Shown: positions 36,665 to 49,322 of the stretch, piece after piece | Layout: each line of letters starts with the position of its first letter | How positions within the stretch are numbered: position 1 is the first letter of the stretch | Translations under genes and position numbers: made by a program | Notes under the pieces: generated by a model | The model's database searches: none | Told to the model about the DNA's origin: nothing | The model's input: only the letters and a program-made list of their open reading frames with translations | Assembly (NCBI GenBank): GCA_026874595.1 | Contig: CM049311.1 | Coordinates: forward strand, 78,750,453-78,814,452 | Direction: 5' to 3' | Origin: Sipunculus nudus | Lineage: Eukaryota; Annelida; Sipuncula; Golfingiida; Sipunculidae | DNA length: 64,000 bases

Positions 36665-37999
36665 GAGCTATTGTCATGTAGTTTAATATTAGCCTGCTAA
36701 AAAAGTAGCTTGCTGTTTACTAGGTGCTTTAAATAGCGCACTGATTAAATATTTAAACTATTAATAATGAAAAGGGAAGAAAATGTCAAAATATGTATAC
36801 CCTGGGAAAAAACAGTGTACCAGATTTATTATAATATGGTTCATGGTTCTAATATGAATTAAAAACATATAGACTGGTTTTAAATATAGGGGTTTTTGCA
36901 AGTTCTGCTACTGAGAGAGAGACCCCTGGGAAATATTTCTGAAACTGTCATAAATTAAATATGGCACTAGACCTATTTTTTCATCCATTCTAAATATTCT
37001 CTATTCTGTTGAAAATATTTCTCATGAATGAAGTATTTGAAATGTTATAGAATTTTAAATTCTCCTGGATTCTTCCTGTCTCCAATCTCAGCCATAAACT
37101 AAAACACACATGAAGTTAAATATATATGTGTGTGTGCCAGTGTGTGTGTAAAAGTGTGCCCAGCGGATGTGCCAAATAATCATATTACTTTATAGAGTTG
37201 ACCGGCCTTTATTTCCATTGCGTATTTATACTTAAGGTTACATAGAGAAAACAATAAAGAGAAAGTGAAGACAGTTTCACATTAAACTTAAGGGCTTTCA
37301 GATAATCACAAAATTCCACAAATCATTAGGCCAATTGTTGGCCATTGTATTGCCATTCTGATCGGATGACCTGCGGTTGATCTTCGTTGAACCATTTCTG
37401 TGCTCTTAGATAGTGCTTTCTACTTATTTTGAGCTGTTGATTACACTTCCTCTTAACCGCCAGTTTAAAAAAAGCATCGAAATATTAAGCAGAAATGGGA
37501 AAATATCACGCCTTCAAACAAAGTAAAAATGTAAACATGTATTAAACACGTCTCAGACATGTTTAGGTGTTACAACTGCTTCTCATAAATGACTTTGTTA
37601 TGACACATGTTTAACACATGTTTGACTCATAAAACATGTTTTCATTTGATGCGTGTAATAGTTAATTTGAAACATGAGCAAAAAGGCATTTTTTTTGCAG
37701 TGAATTTGCTTTGACTTGATTTGATTTCACTGCCCCCGAAACAAGCGATTAGATATTGTCTATCTTATATACAATTGTCTATCAATTAGTATTCTGTATA
37801 AGCCCTTGGACTAAACAGGTGATGATCATAAAACAATACTATGTGATAGTAGTGATATAGTACAAGCTTTCTGGATGTCAGACATTGTGTAAACGAGAAG
37901 ACTATATAGCAAATCTCAGTTATTCTAAAGAGAGCTCTCCATTTAATTGCCGTTGAACGGCTAGAATGGTTTTCTGCAAAAACCTTCACTTGGTTGTTG

Positions 38000-38298
38000 A
38001 CTAGGGGTAGAGCACAAGACTGATGGTTCCAATCTCGGGTAGGAACGGTGAGATTTTTCAGTCTTGCCCGATCCTAGTTAAGGGTCCTGCGGGCTTAATG
38101 GAAGACATGTGTCCCACAGCCTTGTATTACCCATAAAGGAAGGGGAATATTATGGTTCTTCAGTGCATGACACTGCATTGGGATTGATTACACAAAAATT
38201 ACTCAAACGAAAGTGGAATTCTACAGATGTACATATTTGGTTGAGCTATAGTATCTGAACGGATCCAAGCGGTAACCTCCATACAAAAATATTAAAAG
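38000..38298 (+). mobile_element. tRNA-derived SINE, degenerate
   Basis: Family landmarks relative to 59719-60125 are GGGGTAGAGCACAAGACT, GGTGAGATTTTTCAGTC, CTGCGGGCTTAATGG, GGAATTCTACAGATGTACAT and GGTAACCTCCATACAAAAAT at the 3' end. The B-box has decayed. It is an old copy of the same family. Confidence 0.75.
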
Positions 38299-38299
38299 G

Positions 38300-39235
38300 T
38301 GACCGAGATCACCCAACGCCTACCTTACCATTTATGTGGTATGAACATTAGAAAAGCGAAAAAAAAAGAAGATGGTATTGTAGGATACAGAACGGCACGC
38401 AACTGCCAATTAACAAAAGTATTTCTGGGCTCTCACGACCAGTATACACCTACACATTCCAGGGCGTATTACCTGCTCCTATTCTAGTCATCAACGTTTC
38501 GATAGGTCTGCAGTGAAAGATTCGTCCCATGAAAAATTAAGTTCCCTGACCATGGTTAATTTCTCTTGAGATTAGGACAGACACGAAGCAAGTGTCGTCT
38601 GCTCGTCAGAATAATGGCGGGAAAACAGAACCTCGGTCATGTGTGTACAATTCATTCTCACACGAGTTAGCTCGGTAATAGTAGTTTATTGTTGGTCACG
38701 TAAAGTTTCTGGGGGACCACACACTCTACGTCAATTCCGGTATGTGAAAGATGTATGACCGGTTAAAGCTGAACAGCATCAGAAAATAAATAATAGTCAC
38801 AAAAATGCTTGTTGCATATTCACATGTAGAACATTCTATAACCAAACAACAAACCAACCCATAATAAAACACGTAAACCGGCAGTTTTTGTTTTACTGGG
38901 AAATATTTTTACCATTTGGAGTCCGCAGTAAGCGTATACTCTAATAATTTCAGGGTTGTAGATTAATTATCTCTTTATTTAACAATGTCTTGGAAACTCA
39001 ACTTCAGTCTTCAGAAAATTAAATTAGAGAATGAAACCACATAATAGCAGTTTACTGCTCTAGATAATATTTTTTTAAGATTCATGTGTTGAATATGCTG
39101 GGGGGCATGCGACTTTGAAAGTTCATATTAAAACCAGCCACTCGCTCACAAATATAAATCAACATTCTAGTTCTGGGGTATGGTGGCCAGTTACAAACAG
39201 GAAAAGATAATAACTGTATAGAAATACTGCTGTTG
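38300..39235. other. unassigned stretch
   Basis: No gene or named repeat recognised. Confidence 0.35.
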
Positions 39236-39240
39236 CCTTT

Positions 39241-39625
39241 TTGGTGGGGTTTAAAATTCGCAATATTCGCGAAAATAAAACCATCGTAAAAAAAAGACCC
39301 CATAATGGAAGGCAAGTTGAAAGGTGACACACTGATGTTTAATATGAATAATTGCAGACCATGTTTGTTTAAAGATTGCTTTTATAAATCATGTCAGATC
39401 TATCAAATTAATCTTAAATCAAAGAAAGATGAAAGCAACTCGTTCAACGTTAACCTGAGTTCTCTTTCAATCAGTAAGATTTTGCGCGCATATTATTTGA
39501 TATAATTAAATTATGTAATCATGGTTTTCTTCTGTTGAGATCGCGAAAATGAAACAATCACGTAACACCATAAACTCAAAAATCGCGAAAAAAATTAACT
39601 CCGCGAATATGAAGCCAACCACATT
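39241..39625. mobile_element. possible MITE with TTCGCGAAAA words
   Basis: The left end (GGTGGGGTTTAAAATTCGC) and the reverse complement of the right end (GGTTGGCTTCATATTCGCGG) are similar inverted termini. ATTCGCGAAAA-type words occur near both ends (39268, 39541, 39581, 39607). Such TCGCGAAAA repeats are common in invertebrate genomes. A target duplication is not evident. Confidence 0.45.
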
Positions 39626-39629
39626 ATTA

Positions 39630-40275
39630 CAGTTAGCAATACTATTTTAAACGCTTCCCGACAATGATAAATTACAGATCAAAAGCTGATATTGCGGCAG
39701 ATATCTGATCGATTTGTTCACTCTAAGATAAGAGCATGTTATTTTACACACACTTCCGACATGCGTCTTGGGACAGCCAGGTTTTAGTCTGTACGCAAAA
39801 TGGCTGACAGGATATAGGTCGCAAGGATTTGATAAGGGCACGGATATATAATTACAAAGTACTCATAGAACAGTTTCAAGTTATGAATCTATCTGCGAAG
39901 GTAGTTTGGTGGTCATTTCACCCGTATCTTCCAAGTAGAAAACGGATGAACGTTTTGTTTGGGATTACCGCGCTGTGAGACTAAACTATAGTAGCCATGT
40001 ATCAAAGTTTACTTCATTTGAAGTGGTTGAATTAAAAAATGTGGTGATTAAGCTACCTCTATGTAGAATAGATTTACACAATTTTTTAATTAATTATGCC
40101 ATGCGATATCCCCTCAAATTATACATTTTTTCAAGTGTTTCCAAGGTTAAAAACATGGTGGAAATCGCAGCCGAGCGATTTAAACTTTCTAATGGATATT
40201 CTCAATTTGTGATCTCAACATTTTAATATAAAAACTCCTGATCTCTCTAAATCATAGCTGATTTGTTATGACATT
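39630..40275. other. unassigned stretch
   Basis: No gene or repeat is assigned. The 83-codon plus-strand frame at 39975-40226 has no recognised motif. Confidence 0.35.
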
Positions 40276-40278
40276 CAG

Positions 40279-40416
40279 CAGGGGATACAGGATTAAGAAA
40301 AAGGAGGAGTCCAACTAGAAAGAATAATGACAAAACCTAAAAGCCGCAAAAATTGGTTTGAAACCCGTTAAAAGGATGCGGCGGTGAAAGGACGCTTTCA
40401 GGCCCCCTGGATCCGG
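40279..40416. mobile_element. GGGGCGGATCC-type MITE, decayed
   Basis: It begins CAGGGGATACAGGATTAAGA, a decayed form of the CAGGGGCGGATCCAGGATTT end. It has the family's AAAAAGGAGGAGT phrase next, and ends GGCCCCCTGGATCCGG. No target duplication is visible. Confidence 0.5.
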
Positions 40417-40419
40417 TTC

Positions 40420-41510
40420 TCTTCAGTTTGTACGTATCAGAACAAAATTAAATTAAATTCATTAACTTTGCCAACCATGTGAGGATTAAATGATTACAAT
40501 ATGAAACTAAAATAAGACATAATATGATAGTGCACTGGTAAAAAAAAGTAACCTATATTTTCCTCAACGAAAATTGTATTTCATTTTAATTACATTAAAT
40601 TTGGCCGAGATCAATTTTCCAAAATAATTGTATTTAACAAAAATAAATAAAAATAATCGATATTTTTTATTATTTTCTGTCGGACATGAATGACCAATAC
40701 GGATTGTATTTCAAAAGAAATACTTTTATGCCACTACGGGTAAATCTGTATATCTAATTTGTGTTGAGGTAAACGCCTCATTTTATATGATTAATATTAG
40801 CTTATCGCACCGAGAGGTTCTTTTTATGGATAAACTTGGCATTTCTTTATCAGTATCGTAATGACCGATGTCTACCGAAGGCCATGGCACCTGGTTAATG
40901 CCCCAGCACACCCGAAAGAACAAACTTACTCAAACGTGAAAATGCACTTCTTTCCCGCCAACACAACATCTTAATTGTAGGCACTTTATCAAGGGTAATA
41001 AACTTAACAGTCATTACAGGAAATATCTTCTGCGTAAAATTATCACGAAAATAGACCAAAGAAGGGAGGACAGTGAGATAAGGAAACCACGATAAACGAC
41101 GCCTGCCAGTGTACTGCACAAGAGATGCATAGGCGCTGATTCTGTCCGCAAGTGCTTTTCACTTTGTAGGTTCAGCACTGGTTCAGAAGAACGTGCAACA
41201 GATGTGGAAGCAGACTATGAGTAAACAACCATGATAAAGACAGCCAGCTCATGTTTGTCTCTGGACCCTCCCATGACAACAGACGAATTCCTTTCAGTGG
41301 ACGATGAAACACTTTCGAGGAACTGAGTGATAGCTGGGAGACTTAATGCCTTTGTCAGAACGTGTAATCACGTAATCTCAAAGGTGCCCATTCACCTACC
41401 TTTTGAAAACTAATTTATGTAATTTCTGCTTTCCTCTGTGTACATATTATTGATCTAAAGGTATTTCTGGTTATGAAAAGTTCTTATAACGCCTCGGTGA
41501 AAGATGTATC
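40420..41510. other. unassigned stretch
   Basis: AT-rich and without recognised genes or repeats. Confidence 0.35.
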
Positions 41511-41514
41511 AACT

Positions 41515-41559
41515 CGTTTATCAACAACATGTCTGTAAACACAGCTTTGTTGATAAACG
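41515..41559. other. perfect 13-bp hairpin
   Basis: CGTTTATCAACAA at 41515-41527 pairs exactly with TTGTTGATAAACG at 41547-41559 across a 19-base loop. The cause is unknown. It may be a relic of an element's ends or a structured RNA. Confidence 0.6.
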
Positions 41560-44500
41560 GGAAAAACATGTTACTTAAGGTGGTTGGTTGCATATATGTG
41601 GAGGTAAAAAGGTCACCTGTTACAAAATGCCATTTGAAAAGCTCTGGCTTATCTGACTTGCCCCCAGGTGCCCTTTTTGGATTTGTTTTCATGATTTTGG
41701 TAGACCCCCCATATATTATAAATATGTTGACATAAAAAAACAAGCAGTCTGTGTGCAGTGATATCAATGTTTTCCAGTCTATTTTTATAAAAGCTCAAAG
41801 GAATTACCTTATGTGTATAAAGGTCAGAAAGGTGATTGGGTCCCTTTAATTGTTAGAGCAAGGGATACTGATCCTGGATTTCCTAGAATGGTCACCTTTT
41901 GTCCTACAGACTTTCGATGGCCAGCAGCGAAAAAGGATTTTTATCTGAAGATTTCTTTTTAATTTGTGTTTTACTTTAGCCTGGAAAGTAGTTGACAATG
42001 TAGTGGTCTATCACAGGAACTCGATTTAATACTGGTGTGGTTCAGACCAATGTTTCCCTTGTTACGCATTTTAATTGCGTAATCTACCATTCCCTCACGT
42101 AAAAACGCTCAGCATTGCGTAATAGTATTGTCCCATCACATGTCTTTCCTATTTGTTGATTCAATGCCGATTCAGAAACCTACAGTATACAGCCATAAAT
42201 ACAGCCTATCAAAAATGAACTATCTGCATTAAAAAACTAAATTAATTCGCTATTACTCCTGGTTTATGTTTCTCAACAGAAATTATACCACCGGACCACG
42301 TTCGTACAACAACTTATTATTCATATTATTAACATTACATGTGTGTATTATTTGCCATGTTAATCCCCCCCCCCCCATCCAACGGGCTTGTCGTTCCTAC
42401 GGATCCCTAGTTTATTTTCGTAAAGACCCTTTACTTCATAGGCTTGATACTAGTTTTCAACATGTAACAAAAACACGAATTCGCATGTTTCAGGGATGGA
42501 AAAATGCAATAAGTACTATAAGAAACATTTTCTTTCATTTCTCTTAACAACTGATTTTATAAATTATTCCAGTTCAAACTAATGATGCATGCACACTACG
42601 ATGAACTTTTCTGTGTGGATGTTACTTTATATAATATAAAGTCGCCGTAATTATTATTATGATTATCATTATTAGTATTATTTTTATTATTATTAATTTA
42701 TTATCATTATTATTATTATTATTTATGATCTCTTTATTTCCTTATTTAATTACATTTTATTAAACATTTTAGTTTGAGAAAAATATAATTGAAAATAGTT
42801 TATGATTAATAGAAATAATACTTTACGTGTTTCAGGACATTTTGATACTGATGACTTTTTTTGGGTGACCGCAGATTTTCACCTCAGGATATATAGTAAG
42901 CGAACCATAAGTATCGGTGTAGTATTGTTTCTTTCACGAAACATCTGATGGAAACACCACTGTTAATTCAGCAAAACTGAAGTGTTACTCTAACGTAACA
43001 TTCCTATATTTCGGCTTGCTCAATGGTGTACTAACCACTATAATCTCAATTCCATGCTCGTAGCGCACGACTTCCACACCTACCCGGTACTGTGTACTGT
43101 ACTATACTCCCTTCAGGGGCGCTACATGGTCTATAAAAGTGGAAAGAGGAGACCCAGAGAACGGCCGGTTATCGCCATAACCAAATTTATCTCTCCATCT
43201 ACGCTGAGTAGCTGTGTGATCAGCCATTTTGGCCCCACGCAGGACTGTTCCCATGCTTAATCTATCACTGTAGGAACTCTGCATCGTAATGAGAATGTCG
43301 TGATCTCTCATAAGAACTGGTCTCTTTACATATATATACTACCGGGCTTTCAATGGGAAGAAAATATATAGTCCGGAGCGCTCTGGTCAAACCTTGGAGA
43401 GTACCATGGGATACTGGAGCGTCCCATGGGGAGGGGATCTGTTCTATCTTTTGAAGGGTTATGTAAAACTGAATTTATTTTAGGATAATTATTATTGTAT
43501 CATTATTTTATCATTATAATGATTAGATATTGTGTCATATCATATGCATATTTGGGTTTAATGAAATGTATGGATCAGCACTCAGCATAGTGTGTAAACT
43601 ATTGACTATTAAAGGGTAGTTTAACAATTGTTAGTGATTTTCTGGTCAAACTGCCAGAAAATTTGCACGTCGGATTGGACGTTTGGACTTCCAGAACCGA
43701 GCGTCCGAAAGAAATTTTAAACATCAAATACGCATATCCACTTTTTCCCGAAAGCAATGACATTGAGTATAAACCAACCTTGTTCCCAGCAGCACATGTT
43801 GGTGGCCTACAGCTTACCAGTTCTGCATGCACTAACACCGTGTTAAAAGCCAGAACCAGTGAAGACTACGGTTGATTCTACCTACTGATGCTATATAACC
43901 AATATCGTAGCTATATATGGTAAAAACAAAAGAAGCCGCAGGTGGATCAAGACCGTAGGTTATAGTTGATACAATTGATTGAGAATGTAATTTAGCATTT
44001 GATAATCTTGGATATCCATTGTTAAGACTGAACTTCGGATATGATATGTAAGAAGACTCGAATAATCCCCTATAACAGCAGATTTTCTGACATAAGAGTC
44101 ATCCCCCGAGGTTCAGAATTGATTTTCACCAGGTGCCCTGGCAGTCTATGGGTTTTGTCTTCCAGCTTTTGATTAATTCTTAAGGCCTGTGTCTTATCAC
44201 CACACCACATTGCACTATATATAGTAACTAAATATCTGTACTATTCCTCCAGCGCCTGTATGGCAATGCTGGAATTATAATTGAGAGTGTTTTGGTTTAC
44301 GCAACTTCATGGGATGTGAAACCATAGTTTATCATAATTTTCATTATTTTTTATTGTTCTAACTTAATTTCAATTTTTATTTTTACTTCAAAATAAACAT
44401 CCAAAAATTAGAGGCTTCATTTCGATGAAGGTTTTCTTAAATGCTCAGCTAAATTGGTTGCTAAATCTACCAAAATATAAATATTAAACTATCAACAAAC

Positions 44501-46350
44501 ACCAGTACCAACAAATTCTAAATGAAGGACGTGTGCATTTGCATTGTAATGTAGTATCTGGATATGTGAGCATTCGTAACGTGAAAACCGAATCAGAAAT
44601 GAAAAGGACAACAACAACAGGTTAATACAGACACCATTTTATATCATCAACATACAAAACTAAAAGGCAAACACAGGCCAATTTTCGTACATACACCATT
44701 TAACTTGAATGTGCAATATGTGGAATTATATAATAGAGCGAACCATTTCCCTTGCACCAGTCCCAGAAGTATATACAATGATAATTAACCGACATCCAGT
44801 ATGTTACCATAGCAACTGATGTGTTACACATCCGTCAGACATGCAGTGCCTTCGTTATAACTACTCCGTGAATTATATAATTCACTGAATGCATTTAAAA
44901 ATCACCGACCATCGCTTTGCAAGTATTCTGACAACAACAATAGGTGTAGGTGTCGTCCAATAAATGATTAATACTCAGTTTAATAAGTCAGACACGGCTG
45001 GTACAGCCACTGACACCTCAATTTCAAATCTGATGCCGGTAATCGAAATGCTTAACAGCATGAGATGACTGTCTCGCAGAAGCCCCCGTCGAAGCCATCA
45101 AGCTACTGATCAGTATAGATTGCTCTGGGCACTAAGTCAGTTCCTTTTCAGAAGTTTAACACACTACATTTTGATATGTTCTGTTGTGAAGGCTGACTCC
45201 GCTATAGTAACTAGTTCGCTTTGATTGGCCTCCGGTGTGCCTTAGTATTTCCTATTACTATATATAAATGTTTAGTTTGGCCACCATACATCATACATTT
45301 CATCCTAATTTGTAGTTGATTTAGTTATAAATGAACAACAAAGTTAACATCAGCGTAAAAACTAAATGCAATGTCGTCGATTTGTGCAAAAGAATCACAT
45401 TAATTGTCTTCGAAGAAAAGTCTTTTTTATTTTAAAAGAACCTTTTCAGGTGTTTTTCAGGTAGAGGGGTGGGCTAGCTTAGTTTCCTTAGCACAGGTGA
45501 AAATGTAATTATGATTATTCGTTAGCTATGCCTCATTGCCTAACAACACTCCTACATACTTTTCGCAAGTAAAACGCAAGGGATGCATTATCAAAGTTTG
45601 CCTTTTGACACAAATTTAATCGGGACCCACAAGCTGCGTGTTTTCCGCCTAGGAAATTCTGGTAAAACTTATTAATGTGAATGCATATATTTATACATGT
45701 ATATGCTCAATTATAAATACTTTTTACATGTTTTATGAATATTTATGTGTACACGTACGTATTTATACGTTTACTTTTATTCCATGAAATGAATTACATA
45801 AAATTAAGTCCTCGACAGTACATTTTAATGATCATAACGACAGTTTTCATTTTTCTGAATAGTCTTTTTATGATTTAAATGTGCTTGCCAGTTTGTTTGG
45901 AGCTGTAAAATATGATTTATATTCAACGGTATGCTAGATACAGTGATATCTAAAATCGTATTTAAAATTTTAAATCGTTTTACTTACATATAGCTAGGGC
46001 GAAGTCATATTGGCGCATCGATACTGGGTACCTACAGTAATAGTCATGAATGCACGACCGGACCAACTGTGGATATTCTTAAAACTGACTACAGTACAGC
46101 AAATGTGTTACCTTGATATTCACGTACGCCTTCGTGTTGAGTTACCACTGGCACGTATTTGGTGACCGTTGTGTTTTCCGCATATCAGCTGAACTTAGGT
46201 TTTAGACTGACGGAGGCTGTCAGGCATGTTAATTTACTGACAGACAGGTTTATCTTGTTCTCTCTTCGAACACTGCTTGTTCAAAAAAAAAATAGCTTCT
46301 TTCCTTTAAAATAAATCTGTACCTGCCAAAATATTGCCTTGAAACATTTT
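41560..46350. other. long stretch with no recognised gene
   Basis: Nearly 5 kb without a firm feature. A poly-C run lies at 42366-42376. AT-rich trinucleotide-like sequence (ATTATT) lies at about 42645-42730. A 70-codon plus-strand frame at 43663-43875 has coding-like composition (LDVWTSRTERPKEILNIKYA) but no recognised family and no clear splice sites. It could be an exon of an unseen gene. Confidence 0.35.
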
Positions 46351-46357
46351 TGTTTAC

Positions 46358-46721
46358 TCCTGTAAACGAGTGTTAAAAACAGTGGACCGGGCGCGATCGC
46401 AGGTGTCGACATAAACACAGTGAGTGGGGCTTTGTGCAACACGGAGCCACAACAGGTGTCAATCAGGAGATGCCCTGACTTACTTAGCCAAAAAAAATAT
46501 AATACATGTTCTCTCTGGCTGAAACAGCGCGTATTGCCCTTCTTTATCGGACATCCGGTCACGCGGTCTTGTTATTGTAAACAGACATACGTGGACTGTG
46601 TTAACCAACACGCAGAAAATGTGGGCTGGGATGGTTCTGAAAACTTTTGTATAAAGCAAAACTGAACTGACAGTGTGAAAGAATATATATATAATATCGC
46701 TTCTTATGTCCCTTTAAGTAC
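46358..46721 (+). repeat. dispersed repeat, copy 2 (short form)
   Basis: Partner of 33068-33699 in the same orientation, about 13.3 kb away. It lacks the ~230-bp GC-richer middle part of copy 1. It is likely a mobile or formerly mobile sequence. No terminal motif was identified. Confidence 0.75.
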
Positions 46722-46724
46722 CTG

Positions 46725-47450
46725 AATATTCAATCTTCCGAATTTTATCCGAGTTTAAACCATTGACGATCCTCTGTCATGAAGGTTAATTTTTCACTTG
46801 TTTCTGTCTGATTGTTTGTTTGCAAAATCAAAAAACGACAGTTTGTGGAGGATTCTGAGCCGATTAAATAGGCGGATCCAGTACGTTTGTTTCGTCTTGG
46901 CGGAGGTATGCGCTCTGTTGAGTGCAAACCTATTTTTACCCCGTCGTTTAAAGGACCAAATATGTAAATGGTCTCGATGATCATATTGTTTGGATAAACC
47001 TTAAGCCTGGCGTACAGGTTATGAAATTTGGATGCGATATTATTTCGTTATTTTCGGTCGAAAAATATTTTGTATATACCCGAAATTCGTGTCGTATTTT
47101 CCAATATATTATACGAATTTCTTGCAAAAGGGGATCGGATACTTACATCTAATTCTGGAAAGCAACATGGCTGTTGCATCGCATAAGTCAGACTTTATGC
47201 GCCGCTGGCATTATTATTAGAACACGACATAGATATAGCCGACTGACATGCTGAAAATAGGTTCTTGCACAGGCAACTGATTAAGATAATGTTGGTGGCA
47301 TCATCGTTCATGCATATTAGCTTTAAATCATCAAGACCCATTAGCACACCGATTTTGATGACACTCCAACAAGCCTTTCCTGAGGAATCCGGCAATTTGT
47401 GTGTATTTTGCATGCTCATGGGTGCTCCAACATACCCCGACACTCTGAGA
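46725..47450. other. unassigned stretch
   Basis: No firm gene. The frames on both strands (60-88 codons) have no recognised motifs. Confidence 0.3.
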
Positions 47451-47453
47451 ATA

Positions 47454-48625
47454 TAGGTCACAGTGACCCAATTTCAGGTTTTCTTGGGATAACGTTTGAG
47501 GAACTCCTAGGATATCAAGTAAGATTCCGGGTCCAAGGTTATTATATGTGCCCTACTTTGGTATCAAGTTTCCAAGTATTTTAGGGAGTGCTTATGAACC
47601 CCATAGCTGGAAGAATGGGTAACAGAGACCTAATTTCAGGTTTCCCAGGATATTTTTTCACGGACCTCCCTGGATGTCCCGGTGGCGCCACCAGTCTGCA
47701 GGAACTGATGAAACACGCCCTGATCAATATTCATGCAAAGAATCATGGTGATCAATGTATTAGTTGTTCAGATGATTAAGCTTTTGTATTAAATTTTGCA
47801 TTATTCTGGGGGTTACTTAGGAGTACCATCACTCGGAGGATATAGGTAACAGAGACCTAATTTCGGATTTCCTTGGAGACTTTTAATTGGCCTCCCTTCA
47901 AGTCAAGTTAGAAGATTCTAGGACCAAAGGTTACAACTTGTGTCCTGTTAACATATTATCGCTTCTTTAAAAGGTCTCAAAAAGAGAAATCAATGCATGA
48001 GCTGTTCAGATACTTGAGCTTTTGTACCGAATTTTCCTTATTCTGGGGGGGGGGGGGGTGTACTTCGAAGCCCCATAGCTCAGAGGTAATGGGCAACTAA
48101 GAAACAATTTTAGGTTTCCAAGGAGACTTTTCATAGGTCTCCCTGCATGTTGAAATACAAGATTTAAGGTCCAGTTGTTTCGTTTTGTGCCCTGTTAACA
48201 GATGACCGCATCTTTTAAAGTCTCAAGATACAGAAAAAAATCGTTAAAAAATCGAAAAAAATAAAGGTAGCGCCACCAGTCTGCAGAAACTGATGAAATA
48301 CACCATGATCAATATCCATGCAAAAAAAAATGGTGATCAACGCATTAGAGGTTCAGATACTTGAGCTTTTGTATCAAATTTTCCATTATTCCGGAGGCAC
48401 TTTGAAGCCCCATAACTCGGTGGATATGGGTAACAGATCCTTAATTTCAGGTTTACAAGGACATTTTTCATGGACCTCCCTTGATGTCAAGTAAGGAGAT
48501 TCTAGGTCCAGTAGTTACGATTTGTGCCCTGTTAACGGACGGACAGACAAACGGACAGACATACAGACGGACGAAGAGTGATCGCTATAGCTCAGATGAC
48601 TTTCAGTCAGCTGAGCTAAAAACGG
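47454..48625 (+). repeat. degenerate tandem repeat, about five irregular units
   Basis: Units start near 47454, 47612, 47846, 48090 and 48428, each with a form of GGTAACAGAGACCTAATTTC followed by AGGTTT-C-AGGA, then CCTCCCT--ATGTCAAGTAAG-AGATTC, a GGTCCA-GGTTA phrase and GTGCCCTGTTAAC. A longer block with GCGCCACCAGTCTGCAG-AACTGATG appears twice (47686 and 48271). The last unit runs into an ACGGACAGAC-rich tail (48533-48580) and then GCTATAGCTCAGATGACTTTC-GTCAGCTGAGCTAA. Such ACGGACAGAC plus TCAGCTGAGC tails recur in invertebrate repeats. A poly-G run lies at 48045-48058. Confidence 0.7.
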
Positions 48626-48904
48626 TACGATACGGCGCGTATTTCAACATACACGTTGCGATAGGATGCCAAGAAGCCAGGATTTCGTATCGTATCCTGC
48701 TTCATATCGTATCGTTTTTTAAATGTAGTTACGTGTACGCTGAGCTCAGAAGGAGAAGAGCATACAATTAAATTTGATTAGAAAATGCTTAAGCCCAGCA
48801 TACACGTTATGAAATTAAGATACGATGGGATAGCTTTTAGTCCCGTCATCTGTCTGGGAGCCACTACAGTAGGATACCTTTCCTGCCGGATTGGTGTACC
48901 CAAG

Positions 48905-49144
48905 CAGGGGCGTCAATATATATACCCCCCACTTTTTGGCAAGGGGGGGATGGCCAATGTAAACATCCCCCCCCCCACTTTTCAGAGAATAATATTATAA
49001 TATTGCAAATGAAATATATTAATTAAATATATTTAAAGCTTTTGGATCCGTTTACTAAAAATTGTTATATCTAAACCTTGCTTTGTATCACAAAAACTTA
49101 TTTTCTATTACAATATTTTAATTATTTGAAATATGATTAACATT

Positions 49145-49200
<56 letters not shown>

Positions 49201-49322
49201 AATATATATATATATATAGTTGAATATGTCATTCAGAGACGCTGAAAAAGGTATAAGTGTGTGTGTATATATAAATATACAAAGTCATCCCCCCCATCCT
49301 GGAAGAAAAATTGACGCCACTG
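48905..49322. mobile_element. hAT-like MITE with 8-bp target duplication
   Basis: It begins CAGGGGCGTCAAT and ends ATTGACGCCACTG, inverted termini matching at 12 of 13 positions. The flanks are TACCCAAG at 48897-48904 and TACCCAAG at 49323-49330, a perfect 8-bp duplication. CAG-type ends plus an 8-bp duplication are hallmarks of hAT elements. At 418 bp with no coding capacity it is non-autonomous. A long (TA)n array grew inside it (49147-49197). A relative lies at 60166-60566. Confidence 0.88.
49147..49197. repeat. (TA)n microsatellite inside the MITE
   Basis: About 51 bp of TA dinucleotides, followed by a shorter run at 49203-49219. The related MITE at 60166 has only a short TATATA tract at the matching place, so the array expanded after the copies separated. 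Confidence 0.97.

Larger units (their letters stand above)
34868..37704. mobile_element. possible long non-autonomous DNA element rich in GTTTCA words
   Basis: Both ends carry the same phrase in inverted orientation: CTGCAAAATAAAGTTCATGT near 34871, and on the minus strand CACTGCAAAAAAAATGCC from 37704 with TCATGTTTCA soon after. The related phrase GCCTTTTTGT-CCATTTTTTAA recurs at about 34949, 35208 and 35560. Near both ends the DNA is packed with ACATGTTT/GTTTCA words (34980-35180 and 37520-37680). A CACTG terminus would fit a CACTA-like element, but the left end does not show it and no 3-bp duplication can be shown. The boundaries are tentative. Confidence 0.35.

Noticed and set aside
41471-41767. 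98-codon minus-strand and overlapping plus-strand frames
   Set aside because: The two frames mirror each other, with no motif or composition signal.
47454-48625. CRISPR-like array
   Set aside because: Units are long, degenerate and irregular in a clearly animal genome. They are ordinary tandem or interspersed repeats.
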